From positions 248,001 to 312,000 of the forward strand of contig NZ_CP084098.1 of NCBI RefSeq assembly GCF_036345015.1: a stretch of DNA of 64,000 nucleotides, written 5' to 3'. A program made the position numbers and the translations under genes. This stretch comes from Cyanobacterium sp. Dongsha4 (lineage in GTDB: Bacteria; Cyanobacteriota; Cyanobacteriia; Cyanobacteriales; Cyanobacteriaceae). Below are positions 52,175 to 62,205 of this stretch, in pieces (the stretch's first letter is position 1; the number at the start of each line of letters is the position of its first letter). The notes beneath the pieces were generated by a model, which saw only the letters and a list, made by a program, of their open reading frames with translations, did no database searches and was not told the DNA's origin.

Positions 52175-53734
52175 TTATTTAACAGTTGCCCCAAACTCGT
52201 TAATTAAAATTTCCTTCAAAACGGATTTTAAATCATCACAGGGAATACTTTTTTGTTGGAGATTGCCTAAATGAGCATCCTTGCCCACTTTTCCCCCCAT
52301 AAATAAGTTAACACCCTCTACCACCTGCCCATCTTTTTTCGCTTTAGTACCCATTAAGCCAATATCCCCTGCTTGAGCCTGTCCACAAGAGTTAGGACAA
52401 CCTGTCCAATGAATTCTGACTTTAGAAGGAATATTTAGTTCATTATCCAATTCTGTGGCTAATTTTACCGCTCTTTGCTTAGTTTCTACCAAGGCAAAAT
52501 TACAATAACGAGCTCCTGTACAGGAAATTACAGAACGGCTTAAAGGTGAAGGATTAACTCGATAGCGTTCTAAAATTGGTTCAGCAAGAAATGCCTCTAC
52601 CCTGTCATTCGGTATAAAAGGAATAATAAAATTTTGTTCCACTGTTGCCCGAATTTCTCCGTTACCGTAAACATCCGCTAAACGAGCAATTTCAAATAAG
52701 CCTTCTGCATCTAAATGCCCAACGGGGATATGAATACCGATATAACTATAACCCTCTTGCCTTTGAGGATTAACCCCTAAATGATCTCTTTTTTCTAAAG
52801 TAATTTCATCTTTCGGAGCGGCAAATTGTAAGGATTGCCCCAATTTTTTCTCCACTTCAATGCGAAAACGGTTTATACCCCATTTATCAATTAACCACAT
52901 TAAACGGGCTTTTGCTCTATTTTCCCTCAAACCTTCTTCCAATGCACATTCACTATAAACACTAAGAATAGCCGCACATAATTCCAATACTTCTTCATTC
53001 GGTCTTACCCACACATCCATCGGAATAGACTCTGCACACCTTTGAGCGGATAAGTAACCCCCTACCACAACATTAAAACCTAATTCACCATCTTTATAGG
53101 CGGGTAAAAATGCTATATCATTTAACTCGGCGTGAATAGAATTATCTTTGCTACCTTCGATCGCAATGTTTAATTTACGAGGGAGACTGCTAAATTCATA
53201 ACTACCCTGTCCATAATTAGTAATCAAATCTTGTAATTTTTGATTTAATTCTCTAGTGTCTATTAACTCGTGAGGGTCAATTCCAGCAACAGGAGAACCC
53301 GTTAAATTACGCACATTATCCATTCCTGACTGAATCGATGTCATGCCTACCGCTTCTAATTTACGAAAAATATCTGGTATATCCTGTAAATGAACTCCCC
53401 TTAATTGAATATTTTGACGGGTGGTAATATCAGCTTTTCCATCCTCCCCATAACGTTCAATAATTTCAGCAAAAGTGCGTAATTGTTGGCTGTTGAGAAT
53501 ACCATTAGGAGTGCGTAACCTAAGCATAAATTTCCCCGGTGTTACTGGGCGAAAAAAAATCCCTAACCACTTCAAACGCACAATGAGGTCATCTTCGTCC
53601 ATTGCCTCCCACCCCATTTGAGCAAACTTTTCTATTTCTTCCCTAACATCTAAACCGTGTTTTGCTTCTTTTACTTTTTCAATTTTATTTAGTTTCACTT
53701 TTTTTGTGGTGGTGGTATTTACAGCAACAACCAT
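52175..53734 (-). CDS. nirA: Ferredoxin-nitrite reductase
   Basis: A 519-residue enzyme that reduces nitrite to ammonium with six electrons from ferredoxin, using a 4Fe-4S cluster and siroheme. The siroheme/cluster cysteines are C-x5-C in SCTGARYCNFALVETK and C-x3-C in GCPNSCGQAQAGDIGLMG. The N-terminal ferrodoxin-like segment FRPVTPGKFMLRLRTPNGILNSQQLR and the second repeat (GIHIPVGHLDAEGLFEIARLAD) fit the family. An NtcA box lies upstream at 53831-53844. No nrt or nar genes are adjacent. Confidence 0.95.
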   Translation of the reverse strand: MVVAVNTTTTKKVKLNKIEKVKEAKHGLDVREEIEKFAQMGWEAMDEDDLIVRLKWLGIFFRPVTPGKFMLRLRTPNGILNSQQLRTFAEIIERYGEDGKADITTRQNIQLRGVHLQDIPDIFRKLEAVGMTSIQSGMDNVRNLTGSPVAGIDPHELIDTRELNQKLQDLITNYGQGSYEFSSLPRKLNIAIEGSKDNSIHAELNDIAFLPAYKDGELGFNVVVGGYLSAQRCAESIPMDVWVRPNEEVLELCAAILSVYSECALEEGLRENRAKARLMWLIDKWGINRFRIEVEKKLGQSLQFAAPKDEITLEKRDHLGVNPQRQEGYSYIGIHIPVGHLDAEGLFEIARLADVYGNGEIRATVEQNFIIPFIPNDRVEAFLAEPILERYRVNPSPLSRSVISCTGARYCNFALVETKQRAVKLATELDNELNIPSKVRIHWTGCPNSCGQAQAGDIGLMGTKAKKDGQVVEGVNLFMGGKVGKDAHLGNLQQKSIPCDDLKSVLKEILINEFGATVK

Positions 53735-54102
53735 AATGTGTCCTCGATTAATATATTGAATACAAATAAATATTTAAAGATTTATATACTTAACTGCCCA
53801 ATACATTATTAATTTGATTATTAACATTTTGTAACTTTGACTACTAAATAAAGGCTTATTTTCTTTTTACACATAATTTTAATTCGTTTTTTGCATCTAT
53901 TGGGGCGATCGAAGTGAGGTATTGCCTTAAGTAAATCACTAACAAAAGCATACATTATGATTTTCTTGATATTTCATCGATTGTATAGCTTTTCACTGTT
54001 TTTGGAATTATCAGAATAATCTCACAACTCAAATAGGGTGAATTTTGGTTAAGATCAGTATTTATTGAGTATTTATTAATTAATAGTTATATTATAATTT
54101 CC
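53735..54102. other. Divergent region between nirA and thrS
   Basis: It holds the nirA promoter (53803-53844). The thrS side is AT-rich; no T-box or other riboswitch was recognised and no ribosome site is obvious before ATG 54103. Confidence 0.5.
53803..53844 (-). promoter_or_regulatory. NtcA-activated promoter of nirA
   Basis: The NtcA box GTAGTCAAAGTTAC (53844 back to 53831, GTA-N8-TAC) is followed after 22 bases by TAATGT (53808-53803), which fits the TAN3T -10 of NtcA-activated promoters. It lies about 70-100 bases before the nirA start and reads on the minus strand. Confidence 0.8.
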
Positions 54103-55905
54103 ATGTCTAATCAGGAAGCAATTAAGTTACCCCGCACCAGCGAATCAGAAGAATTAAAAAAAATCCGTCACACCACCTCCCACGTTATGGCTATGGCGGT
54201 ACAAAAATTATATCCTAATGCTCAAGTTACCATCGGTCCTTGGACAGAAACAGGTTTTTATTATGATTTCGATTTACCTGAACCCTTAGCAGAAAAGGAT
54301 CTCAAGGCAATCAAAAAAGAGATGACGAAAATTATTAACAAAAAATTGCCTGTTATCCGTGAGGTTGTCACGAGAGAGGAAGCGCAAAAGAGAATTAAAG
54401 ATATTAATGAACCTTACAAATTAGAGATTTTAGATAGTATCAAAGAAGAACCTATCACCATCTATCATTTAGCGGATCAATGGTGGGATTTGTGTGCAGG
54501 TCCCCACGTTGAGACTACAGCAGATCTTAACCCAAAGGCGATCGAACTTGAAAGCGTAGCAGGGGCGTATTGGCGTGGAGATGCCAATAATAAGCAGTTA
54601 CAGAGGGTTTATGGTACGGCATGGGAAACCCCTGAACAATTAGCCGAATACAAACGCCGTAAGGAAGAAGCCTTAAAACGGGATCATCGTAAGTTAGGTA
54701 AAGAGTTGGGATTGTTCATTTTTAGCGATCCTGTAGGTCCGGGATTACCATTGTGGACTCCTAAAGGGACTTTGATTCGATCGACTCTTGAGGACTTTTT
54801 GAAACAGGAACAAATCAAAAGAGGTTATTTACAGGTAGTTAGTCCCCATATTGGTAGGGTGGATTTATTTAAAATTTCTGGTCACTGGCAAAACTACAAA
54901 GAAGATATGTTCCCCATGATGGCGGATAACGTAGAAGAAGCGGAAAAAGAGGTTGGTTTTGTCTTAAAGCCCATGAATTGTCCTTTCCATATCCAAATTT
55001 ATAAAAGTGAGTTGCGATCGTACCGTGATTTACCCATGCGTTTAGCGGAATTTGGTACGGTATATCGTTATGAACAATCAGGGGAATTAGGCGGTTTAAC
55101 CAGAGTTCGAGGCTTTACCGTTGACGATTCCCATTTATTCGTTACTCCCGATCAACTTGAAAGCGAATTTTTCAGCGTAGTTGATTTAATTCTATCAGTC
55201 TTTAAGAGTTTACAATTAAAGAACTTTAAAGCCCGTCTGAGCTTCCGAGATCCCAATTCTGACAAATATATCGGCGGTGATGAGGTGTGGGAAAAAGCCC
55301 AAAATGCCATCCGTAATGCCGTTAAACAGTTAGATATGGAATATTTTGAAGCGGAAGGGGAAGCGGCTTTTTATGGACCTAAACTCGATTTTATCTTCCA
55401 AGATGCCTTAGAAAGAGAGTGGCAATTAGGTACGGTACAGGTTGATTATAATTTACCAGAGCGTTTCGATTTAGAATATACCGCCCCCGATGGTAGCCGT
55501 CAACGTCCCATCATGATTCACCGTGCGCCCTTCGGGTCTTTAGAACGTCTGATCGGTATTTTAATCGAAGAATATGCGGGGGATTTCCCTCTCTGGTTAG
55601 CACCTATTCAAGTGCGTTTAATGCCTGTTAGCGATGATTTTTCTGGGTATGCTCAAGAGGTATGTCAAAAAATGTTAAGTCTCGGTATCCGTGCTGAGGT
55701 AGATAACAGTGGTGAAAGACTGGGTAAGATGATTCGCAATGGGGAAAAACAAAAAATCCCTGTCATGGCGGTTGTGGGAGCTAATGAAGTGGAAAATAAT
55801 ACCCTTAGTATCCGTACCCGTGCCTCTGGGGACTTAGGTGCGATCGCAGTTTCTGAGGTCATAGAAAAAGTTAAAGGTGCGATCGAATCTCACGGTAATT
55901 TCTAG
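54103..55905 (+). CDS. thrS: Threonyl-tRNA synthetase
   Basis: A 600-residue class II synthetase. It begins with the editing-domain region IRHTTSHVMAMAVQKLYP (HxxxH) and DQWWDLCAGPHVE, so the N-terminal TGS domain of longer ThrRS proteins is absent. The catalytic core has KPMNCPFHIQIY, LPMRLAEFGTVYRYEQSGELGGLTRVRGFTVDDSH and RAPFGSLERLIGILIEEYAG, followed by the anticodon-binding domain. Lack of a TGS domain is common in cyanobacterial ThrRS. Confidence 0.95.
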   Translation: MSNQEAIKLPRTSESEELKKIRHTTSHVMAMAVQKLYPNAQVTIGPWTETGFYYDFDLPEPLAEKDLKAIKKEMTKIINKKLPVIREVVTREEAQKRIKDINEPYKLEILDSIKEEPITIYHLADQWWDLCAGPHVETTADLNPKAIELESVAGAYWRGDANNKQLQRVYGTAWETPEQLAEYKRRKEEALKRDHRKLGKELGLFIFSDPVGPGLPLWTPKGTLIRSTLEDFLKQEQIKRGYLQVVSPHIGRVDLFKISGHWQNYKEDMFPMMADNVEEAEKEVGFVLKPMNCPFHIQIYKSELRSYRDLPMRLAEFGTVYRYEQSGELGGLTRVRGFTVDDSHLFVTPDQLESEFFSVVDLILSVFKSLQLKNFKARLSFRDPNSDKYIGGDEVWEKAQNAIRNAVKQLDMEYFEAEGEAAFYGPKLDFIFQDALEREWQLGTVQVDYNLPERFDLEYTAPDGSRQRPIMIHRAPFGSLERLIGILIEEYAGDFPLWLAPIQVRLMPVSDDFSGYAQEVCQKMLSLGIRAEVDNSGERLGKMIRNGEKQKIPVMAVVGANEVENNTLSIRTRASGDLGAIAVSEVIEKVKGAIESHGNF

Positions 55906-56260
55906 TTAATCTCAATTATTTGTATAAGGGCAGGTGTCGGGTATCAGGTGTTATATTTTCTGAACATTTTTTAGAGAATCAAAGAATTTAAAATAAAAAT
56001 AAATTTATTTACTTTAATATTTGTTTTTTCACTCCTAAATCTGAACTCTGAATTCACTTATAGAGGTTGTTAATGACTAATTATTCAATTACTACAAAAA
56101 TTTTTACCTGTGTGTGGGGGAAGTTTTGGGGTTAGAGCAATAGATAAAGATGAAATTATTTATTATTAATAATAAATGAAATAAAAGTATGATTATGGTG
56201 TAAAATAATTATAAAATTTGTACTTTTTAATATTAAAAAATAAGTAAGTATTTTTATCTA
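55906..56260. other. Intergenic region between thrS and the DUF4114 gene
   Basis: It contains a GGTGTCGGGTATCAGGTG word-repeat segment and a TTGTTTTTTCACTCCTAAAT phrase. The last 100 bases are AT-rich. No gene recognised. Confidence 0.4.
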
Positions 56261-59200
56261 ATGACACCGACAGTAAATACTTGGATACCCGTAGGACCTG
56301 CCCCCATACAAGATCCCATTCGTGGACGTTTAAGTTATCCAGAAATTTGGGGAGATACTCTGATTTCAGGAGCGGTTAACGGCTTGGCAATGGTTCAAGG
56401 AGAAAATGGAGATGGTTTTCTCTATATCGGTGCGGTAAATGGTGGGGTTTGGATGCGTCCTTATACTTACGCTACCGACAGTTGGGGTGAGTGGACTTGG
56501 CAGAGTAAACCTAGTAATGATACTAATTCTGGTTATCAGGGTATTCAATCCATTGCGAAAATAGCCGTTTCACCCGATAAACAATATTTAGCCGTTGGGC
56601 AAGGTAATCCTTCTAATTTTAGTGCCTATTCTTCAGGTAACAGTAAAGGATTACAAATCGCCAAAATACTTGAGGATGGAAGTTTAGAGTGGTTAATTCT
56701 TAATCCAGATATTAGTAATCTATTTGTTGAAAATACAATTAATATTCGAGATTTAGACTGGATTAGTGATAATCTCTTTATCGCCAGTCCTAATGAATTA
56801 GCGGTTGTAGATGTTGTGGAAGGAGAAGTTAGTAACTTAAGAATATTAACCCAAGATCCTCAAGAAATTTCTTTGGTACAAGTGACCAATAACAACAATG
56901 GAGATATTTACAAAATAAGTGCTGGTGGTTTTAATTACATTGATTCCACAGATACAACTACTGTATTAAATATAACGGGAGATAAACTTAGAGACTTTTA
57001 TAGTTCTTTAGGAACATTTGATAACTTACGTCTTAGTGCTTATCCTGAACTGGTTAACGGTCAAACAATATTATTTGTGGGTGCTTCTCAAGCAAATAAA
57101 ATATCTGTCATTAACAGACTTATTCTCAATGGTTCGGAATTAATAGATTTTGAGACGGTTAATGTTCAGGGTGATATTGGTAGTGGACAAGGAGCAGGAA
57201 CGTATTTTTATGGAAATTTCTCCTTTATAGCAGATCCTCAAGATCCTTTGGCTTTAAGAGTTTTGGCTGGAGGAAATCACTATGGTGGAAATAGTCTAAA
57301 TGGTCCTTATACGGGGGGAGTTGTCGCAATAGAATTTCAGGCGGATGGTTCTAATGCCCAATTAGTGGATTGGTTTGGACCTAGAAATGGGGTTATTCGA
57401 GAGGAATTTGTCGGAGGTACTGCACCCCATGCAGATAGTCGCAGTATTATTTTTTATGAAACTCCAGAAGGATTAAAACTGATACAAAGTGATGACGGAG
57501 GAATTTTCCAGAAGGGAGTTGATTCTCGATCTCCGTGGACTTCTTTAAGTGGGAAAGGTTTACAGACTTTGGAATCTAAGACGGGAGATTGGAGTAATAT
57601 TGGTAATCAGTTGATTAGTGCCATACAGGATAACTCCGTAGCTATGGGAAGTTATGGTAATTTAACATGGACTAATGTTTATGGTGGGGATGGTTCGTTA
57701 GGTTTCTTTGATGATGCTTTTTATCAGGGGGATGGTTTTAGTCGGGGATACTATGCTTCTCAGCAGTACATGAGTCGTGGAAATATTACTTTAACTACTG
57801 TTGATGAAACAGGCACTTGGCAAAGCGTTAATAGTGTTAATTTAATCACTTTTGACTATGACGGAAATGAAGTTCCTATTGCATTTTTTGAAGGAAACTG
57901 GTTTAAAAGTGTTAATCCTGATGGAAGTTATCCTTTTGGTCTTCCTGCCAATAGTAACCCTTATCGGGCAGGAGACGTTGTTTTTGCGGGTACAAGGAAT
58001 ATTTATGAGGCGGTTATTCCTCATTGGGAAGTAGATCCCAATGAAATACTTTTAATGCCTTTACTTCCAGAAAGTTTTGAGTCCAATAGTGTTAAGGATT
58101 TTACCGCTTTGGATGTGGGTTCGAGTCTGGAAGAGGTGAGTAGCTTTGATATGGCAAAACCCTACAGTTGGGATGATCTATATACAGCATATTTTGATCC
58201 AGAAACGGGAAATTCTTATCTATTAGGAAGAAATGGCTCGGAATCATCTACGATGCTTGATCCTAATAGTTACCAGTTACAGTTAATTGATTCGGTTCAA
58301 GGGCTATATATTAACGATATTACTCACCATTCAGATTCTGTATCTAATAGTGATAATCTTTATTATCTGGCAACGGAAACATCTATTTTATATTTGTTAG
58401 GAGAGAATAATCCTTCAGGGGAAAATAATCGTCTAGCGGTGAAAATCGGAAATAATGAGCCTATTTATTATACTTATCAAGAATTAGGTTTAGATCCCCA
58501 AGTTAATCTGCAAACTATTACTTTATTACCTGCAACGGATACTCACCCTCAGCAGTTAGTGGTAGGGGGTTTAGGAGGTTTATGGATTAGCAATATTGAC
58601 GGTAATGGACAACCTAGCACTTTTTCCCCTATGAATTGGGATGGTTTGCCTGAAAATATTGGTCCGGGTAGTTGGAACTTGGACTTGGAATATGATCCTG
58701 TGGATGATGTTCTTATTGCTAATATGTTAGGTCAAGGCGCTTGGATTTGGAGTCGTTCGGGAGAAATTGATACTCCTCCTGAACCTGATTTCGGTTTTTC
58801 TATTACTTCTAGTTTAGTACCTCAATCCCAGTCTAATTCGTTCGATCGCCGTGGACGTAGTATTGATGGGGCGATTAGCGTTCAATTACATCGTACTCCT
58901 GAGCAGATAAATAAAGACATTACGGCTGAATTAGTGTTAAATGATCCGAGTATTTGGCAAGAAAATATTGGCTTATATGCAGATGTTAGTCATACATTTG
59001 ATTTAACAGAAGGTGCGATATTTGATAATCAAATTCGTATTCCTCTAACCTTTGTCGCGGGGGTGGATACCTTAACCTTTGAATTTACCACCAAACGTCC
59101 AGATCTAGTTTTACCTGATATTACTGCCACAATGGAAGTGGTAAGTAACGATTTTCCCGACTCAGTAGCCGAAGGCAATATAACTTTATTTCCTAATGGG

Positions 59201-60238
59201 GTATCTCCCGGTTATTATGAAACCTCCACATCAGGAGTTTTTTATAATTTTGGTGAAATCGCAGGTTCAAGAAACATAACAGCGATGATGCCTAGTTCCT
59301 TGCCTCAAGGAACTCAAGTGGGCATTTATGGTGTAAATATTGATGGTTCATTTTCTTATAATGGGGAATTAATAAATTCTGATCATCCTGATTATATCGA
59401 TTTAGCATTAGAAAACAGCCTGTATTTAGCATTTGCCAATAATCCTCAGTCAAATTTAGCCTTGAACAGTGAAAAGGCTTTAAATGCTTTTGTAGATGCC
59501 ACCTCTTTTATCACAACTGAAGCCCAAAGATATGGTAACGTTCAACAAGCAGACATTGCGGAAGGATTTACCACAGGAGAAACTTTTGCTCTATCCCTGA
59601 GATTTCCTGATGGTAGCGGTTTAGTGTCAGTGGGAAGCGATGCTTTTGCTATTAATGAAGATGCAGATAATACTATTATTTTCGATCCCAATGAGGAAAA
59701 ATTAGAAGTAGGATTAGCACCTGCAGGAGGAGGAGTATTTGCGGCGGAGTCTTCGGAATATACTCTCAATATTGCACGTTTAGGGGAGTATAATTCTGGT
59801 TATGGTCTTTTCCGAGTAGATACTTTAACCGGAGATATAGATGGACTTTCCCCCGGTACTAACGATTATGCGGTGAAAGCCTTAGAAAGGGCTTTATCTA
59901 ATGGTGTTGATGGTTTTACAGGTCAAAATTTACCCGAATTTGGTCAAAATGGCTCGGAAATGATAGCTGGTTTATCGGAAAATAGTTACTATGCTAGCTT
60001 CATTACTCCGAATCGAACGATCAATGAAGCCTTAGAGTTGTTGCAAGATTCATCCTCTTTGCCATCAAATAATTATGTCCATTTTAGTATCCAACAAGCA
60101 AATCAGGGGATTATCTCTGCTTTACCTATGGGTACAGGGTTTTTCGCTTTTGAAGATATGGATTTAACCGGAGATAGTGATTTCAACGATATATTGCTTC
60201 AGTTTATACCAAATGATTCTTTACTTTTGTTAGCATAA
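56261..60238 (+). CDS. Very large DUF4114-containing, probably surface or secreted protein
   Basis: 1325 residues, acidic and rich in Gly, Asn, Ser and Asp. The first 900 residues have repeated beta-strand patterns with Ser/Asn turns (FLYIGAVNGGVWMRP, VSPDKQYLAVGQGNPSN, LVVGGLGGLWISNIDGNG), resembling a BNR-type beta-propeller. From about 895 (RRGRSIDGAISVQLHRTPEQ) are beta-sandwich modules. The C-terminus GTGFFAFEDMDLTGDSDFNDILLQF is the DUF4114 signature with an Asp-rich calcium site. There is no N-terminal signal, so secretion by a type I or similar route is inferred. No partner genes are adjacent. Confidence 0.75.
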   Translation: MTPTVNTWIPVGPAPIQDPIRGRLSYPEIWGDTLISGAVNGLAMVQGENGDGFLYIGAVNGGVWMRPYTYATDSWGEWTWQSKPSNDTNSGYQGIQSIAKIAVSPDKQYLAVGQGNPSNFSAYSSGNSKGLQIAKILEDGSLEWLILNPDISNLFVENTINIRDLDWISDNLFIASPNELAVVDVVEGEVSNLRILTQDPQEISLVQVTNNNNGDIYKISAGGFNYIDSTDTTTVLNITGDKLRDFYSSLGTFDNLRLSAYPELVNGQTILFVGASQANKISVINRLILNGSELIDFETVNVQGDIGSGQGAGTYFYGNFSFIADPQDPLALRVLAGGNHYGGNSLNGPYTGGVVAIEFQADGSNAQLVDWFGPRNGVIREEFVGGTAPHADSRSIIFYETPEGLKLIQSDDGGIFQKGVDSRSPWTSLSGKGLQTLESKTGDWSNIGNQLISAIQDNSVAMGSYGNLTWTNVYGGDGSLGFFDDAFYQGDGFSRGYYASQQYMSRGNITLTTVDETGTWQSVNSVNLITFDYDGNEVPIAFFEGNWFKSVNPDGSYPFGLPANSNPYRAGDVVFAGTRNIYEAVIPHWEVDPNEILLMPLLPESFESNSVKDFTALDVGSSLEEVSSFDMAKPYSWDDLYTAYFDPETGNSYLLGRNGSESSTMLDPNSYQLQLIDSVQGLYINDITHHSDSVSNSDNLYYLATETSILYLLGENNPSGENNRLAVKIGNNEPIYYTYQELGLDPQVNLQTITLLPATDTHPQQLVVGGLGGLWISNIDGNGQPSTFSPMNWDGLPENIGPGSWNLDLEYDPVDDVLIANMLGQGAWIWSRSGEIDTPPEPDFGFSITSSLVPQSQSNSFDRRGRSIDGAISVQLHRTPEQINKDITAELVLNDPSIWQENIGLYADVSHTFDLTEGAIFDNQIRIPLTFVAGVDTLTFEFTTKRPDLVLPDITATMEVVSNDFPDSVAEGNITLFPNGVSPGYYETSTSGVFYNFGEIAGSRNITAMMPSSLPQGTQVGIYGVNIDGSFSYNGELINSDHPDYIDLALENSLYLAFANNPQSNLALNSEKALNAFVDATSFITTEAQRYGNVQQADIAEGFTTGETFALSLRFPDGSGLVSVGSDAFAINEDADNTIIFDPNEEKLEVGLAPAGGGVFAAESSEYTLNIARLGEYNSGYGLFRVDTLTGDIDGLSPGTNDYAVKALERALSNGVDGFTGQNLPEFGQNGSEMIAGLSENSYYASFITPNRTINEALELLQDSSSLPSNNYVHFSIQQANQGIISALPMGTGFFAFEDMDLTGDSDFNDILLQFIPNDSLLLLA

Positions 60239-60378
60239 TCTTTTCCAATAGTTAGGGGTTGATGAAAAGTCGTGTTGCCGAGAGTAGGCAAAGGGCAAGG
60301 GGCAAAGGTGAATAGTGAATAGTTGATAATTACTCATTGCTCCCTGAAACCCCAATCCCCTAATATCCCGAACTTCAC
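60239..60378. repeat. Word-repeat patch between the DUF4114 gene and gatB
   Basis: Contains AAAGGGCAAGGGGCAAAGG and GAAACCCCAATCCCC. No gene recognised. Confidence 0.5.
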
Positions 60379-61863
60379 TTAAGCATTGAGCTTTTGATTT
60401 AGAATTTGATTAGTTAATTTAGGATCTGCCCTTCCGCTAGTGGCTTTCATAATTTGACCAACAAAGAACCCCTGTAATTTAGTTTTTCCTGCTCGATATT
60501 GTTCTAATTTATCAGGATTTTCTGCTAAGATTTTATCAATAATTGTACTTAATTCGTCAGGATTAGAAATGGCAACTAAGCCTTTATTTTCCACAATTTC
60601 TTTAGGAGAACCACCTTTTTCTAATAATTCAGGCAGGATTTCTTTTGCAATTTTGCCACTGATAGTACCTTTTTCAATTAGCTTAACTAACTCTGCTAAC
60701 ATTTCAGGTTTTAAGGCAATTTTGTTAATATCTAAATCAGGATTGCTATTGAGATAAGCGGCAATATCTTGAGTAATCCAGTTAGCCGCACCTTTAACAC
60801 TTGCACCATTAGCAACAACGGCTTCAAAGTATAAAGCAACGTCTTTATCATCGCTTAATACTCTTGCATCATAAGCCGATAAGCCAAATTCTGCTTCATA
60901 ACGACTACGTTTGTTGGCAGGTAATTCAGGTAAAGTTTTACTAATTTCCTCTAATTGAGTGTCATTGATAACTAAGGGGGGTAAATCAGGTTCAGGGAAA
61001 TAGCGGTAATCGCTTGAGCCTTCTTTACTTCTCATACTGATGGTGCGTTGACTGCCTTCTTCCCATAAACGGGTTTCTTGAACAATGGCTTCACCTTCGT
61101 TAATTGCTTCTATTTGTCTTTCTATTTCATATTCGATGGCTTTCTGAATGGCACTAAAAGAGTTCATGTTTTTGATTTCTACTTTTACTCCAAATTCTTT
61201 TTGCCCTACAGGACGCACGGATATGTTAACATCGCAACGTAGTGAACCCTCTTGCATATTGCCATCGCTAATACCTAAATAACGTACTAAGCGGCGCAAT
61301 TCCTGAGCGTATTCTGCGGCTTCCTGCCCTGTGCGTAAATCAGGCTCGGAAACTATTTCGAGTAAGGGAACGCCAGTTCTATTAAAATCAACAAGGGAAT
61401 GAGTTGAACCTGCTAATCTATCACTACCTGCATGAACTAATTTCCCTGCATCTTCTTCCATGTGTAGGCGAGTGATACCAATGATTTTTTTGGTTACTTC
61501 TTGGGTTTTGGGATCAACTATTTCTATTTCTAACTGTCCATTTTCAACAATGGGTAAGTCATACTGAGATATTTGATAGTTTTTCGGTAAATCAGGATAA
61601 AAATACTGTTTGCGATCGAATTTACTATAACGGGCAATTTTCCCTTGTAAAGCTAAACCCATTTTGATGGCGGAGTTTAAAACTTCTTGATTTAATACGG
61701 GTAAAACCCCGGGGTGTCCTAAACATACGGGACAAACATTTGTATTTGGGGGGCTATCGAAGTTAGTAGAGCAACTGCAAAAAATTTTACTGTTGGTGTT
61801 GAGTTGACAATGAGTTTCTAAACCAATAATTGCTTCATATTTGGTTTGAGTAGCTGTGGTCAT
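60379..61863 (-). CDS. gatB: Aspartyl/glutamyl-tRNA amidotransferase subunit B
   Basis: A 494-residue GatB of the GatCAB complex that converts Glu-tRNA(Gln), and Asp-tRNA(Asn) where needed, to the amidated form. It begins with [20 protein letters not shown]. The two Cys clusters are in FCSCS and [17 protein letters not shown], followed by [48 protein letters not shown] and [22 protein letters not shown]. The tail ends [16 protein letters not shown]. Length normal. Confidence 0.96.
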   Translation of the reverse strand: MTTATQTKYEAIIGLETHCQLNTNSKIFCSCSTNFDSPPNTNVCPVCLGHPGVLPVLNQEVLNSAIKMGLALQGKIARYSKFDRKQYFYPDLPKNYQISQYDLPIVENGQLEIEIVDPKTQEVTKKIIGITRLHMEEDAGKLVHAGSDRLAGSTHSLVDFNRTGVPLLEIVSEPDLRTGQEAAEYAQELRRLVRYLGISDGNMQEGSLRCDVNISVRPVGQKEFGVKVEIKNMNSFSAIQKAIEYEIERQIEAINEGEAIVQETRLWEEGSQRTISMRSKEGSSDYRYFPEPDLPPLVINDTQLEEISKTLPELPANKRSRYEAEFGLSAYDARVLSDDKDVALYFEAVVANGASVKGAANWITQDIAAYLNSNPDLDINKIALKPEMLAELVKLIEKGTISGKIAKEILPELLEKGGSPKEIVENKGLVAISNPDELSTIIDKILAENPDKLEQYRAGKTKLQGFFVGQIMKATSGRADPKLTNQILNQKLNA

Positions 61864-62205
61864 ATTATTATTTTCTATATTATTCTTTCGATCGAACCTT
61901 TATTTTTGTTTATTCTATCCTGAATCGTTGACCAATTAGAAATTGCTAGAAATCAATTTATAAGGGAAGAATAATCTAAATCATCAGGTGGTATTAGGAA
62001 ATAGGCAACGCTGATAGGCAATAGTTGAGCGTTTGAACATTCTTTAAGAATTAATAAAAAGTAAGTTTAATAGGTCTTAGCTTACTAGGAAAAATATAAC
62101 TAGAGCTAAATAGAAAAAATACCTGATTCATTTTTCAGTAATCATAAATTATTAGTTATAGTAAAAACCAAGAAACTTTTAATGGGCAGATGAAGAAAAA
62201 TAAAG
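61864..62205. other. Intergenic region between gatB and the CHAT gene
   Basis: About 340 bases between divergent genes, AT-rich. Nothing structured was seen. Both promoters must be here. Confidence 0.4.

Noticed and set aside
53850-54102. T-box or other leader before thrS
   Set aside because: No T-box core or specifier hairpin was visible; cyanobacteria rarely use T-boxes.
57842-58034. Overlapping short frames inside the DUF4114 gene
   Set aside because: Shadows of the long coding frame.
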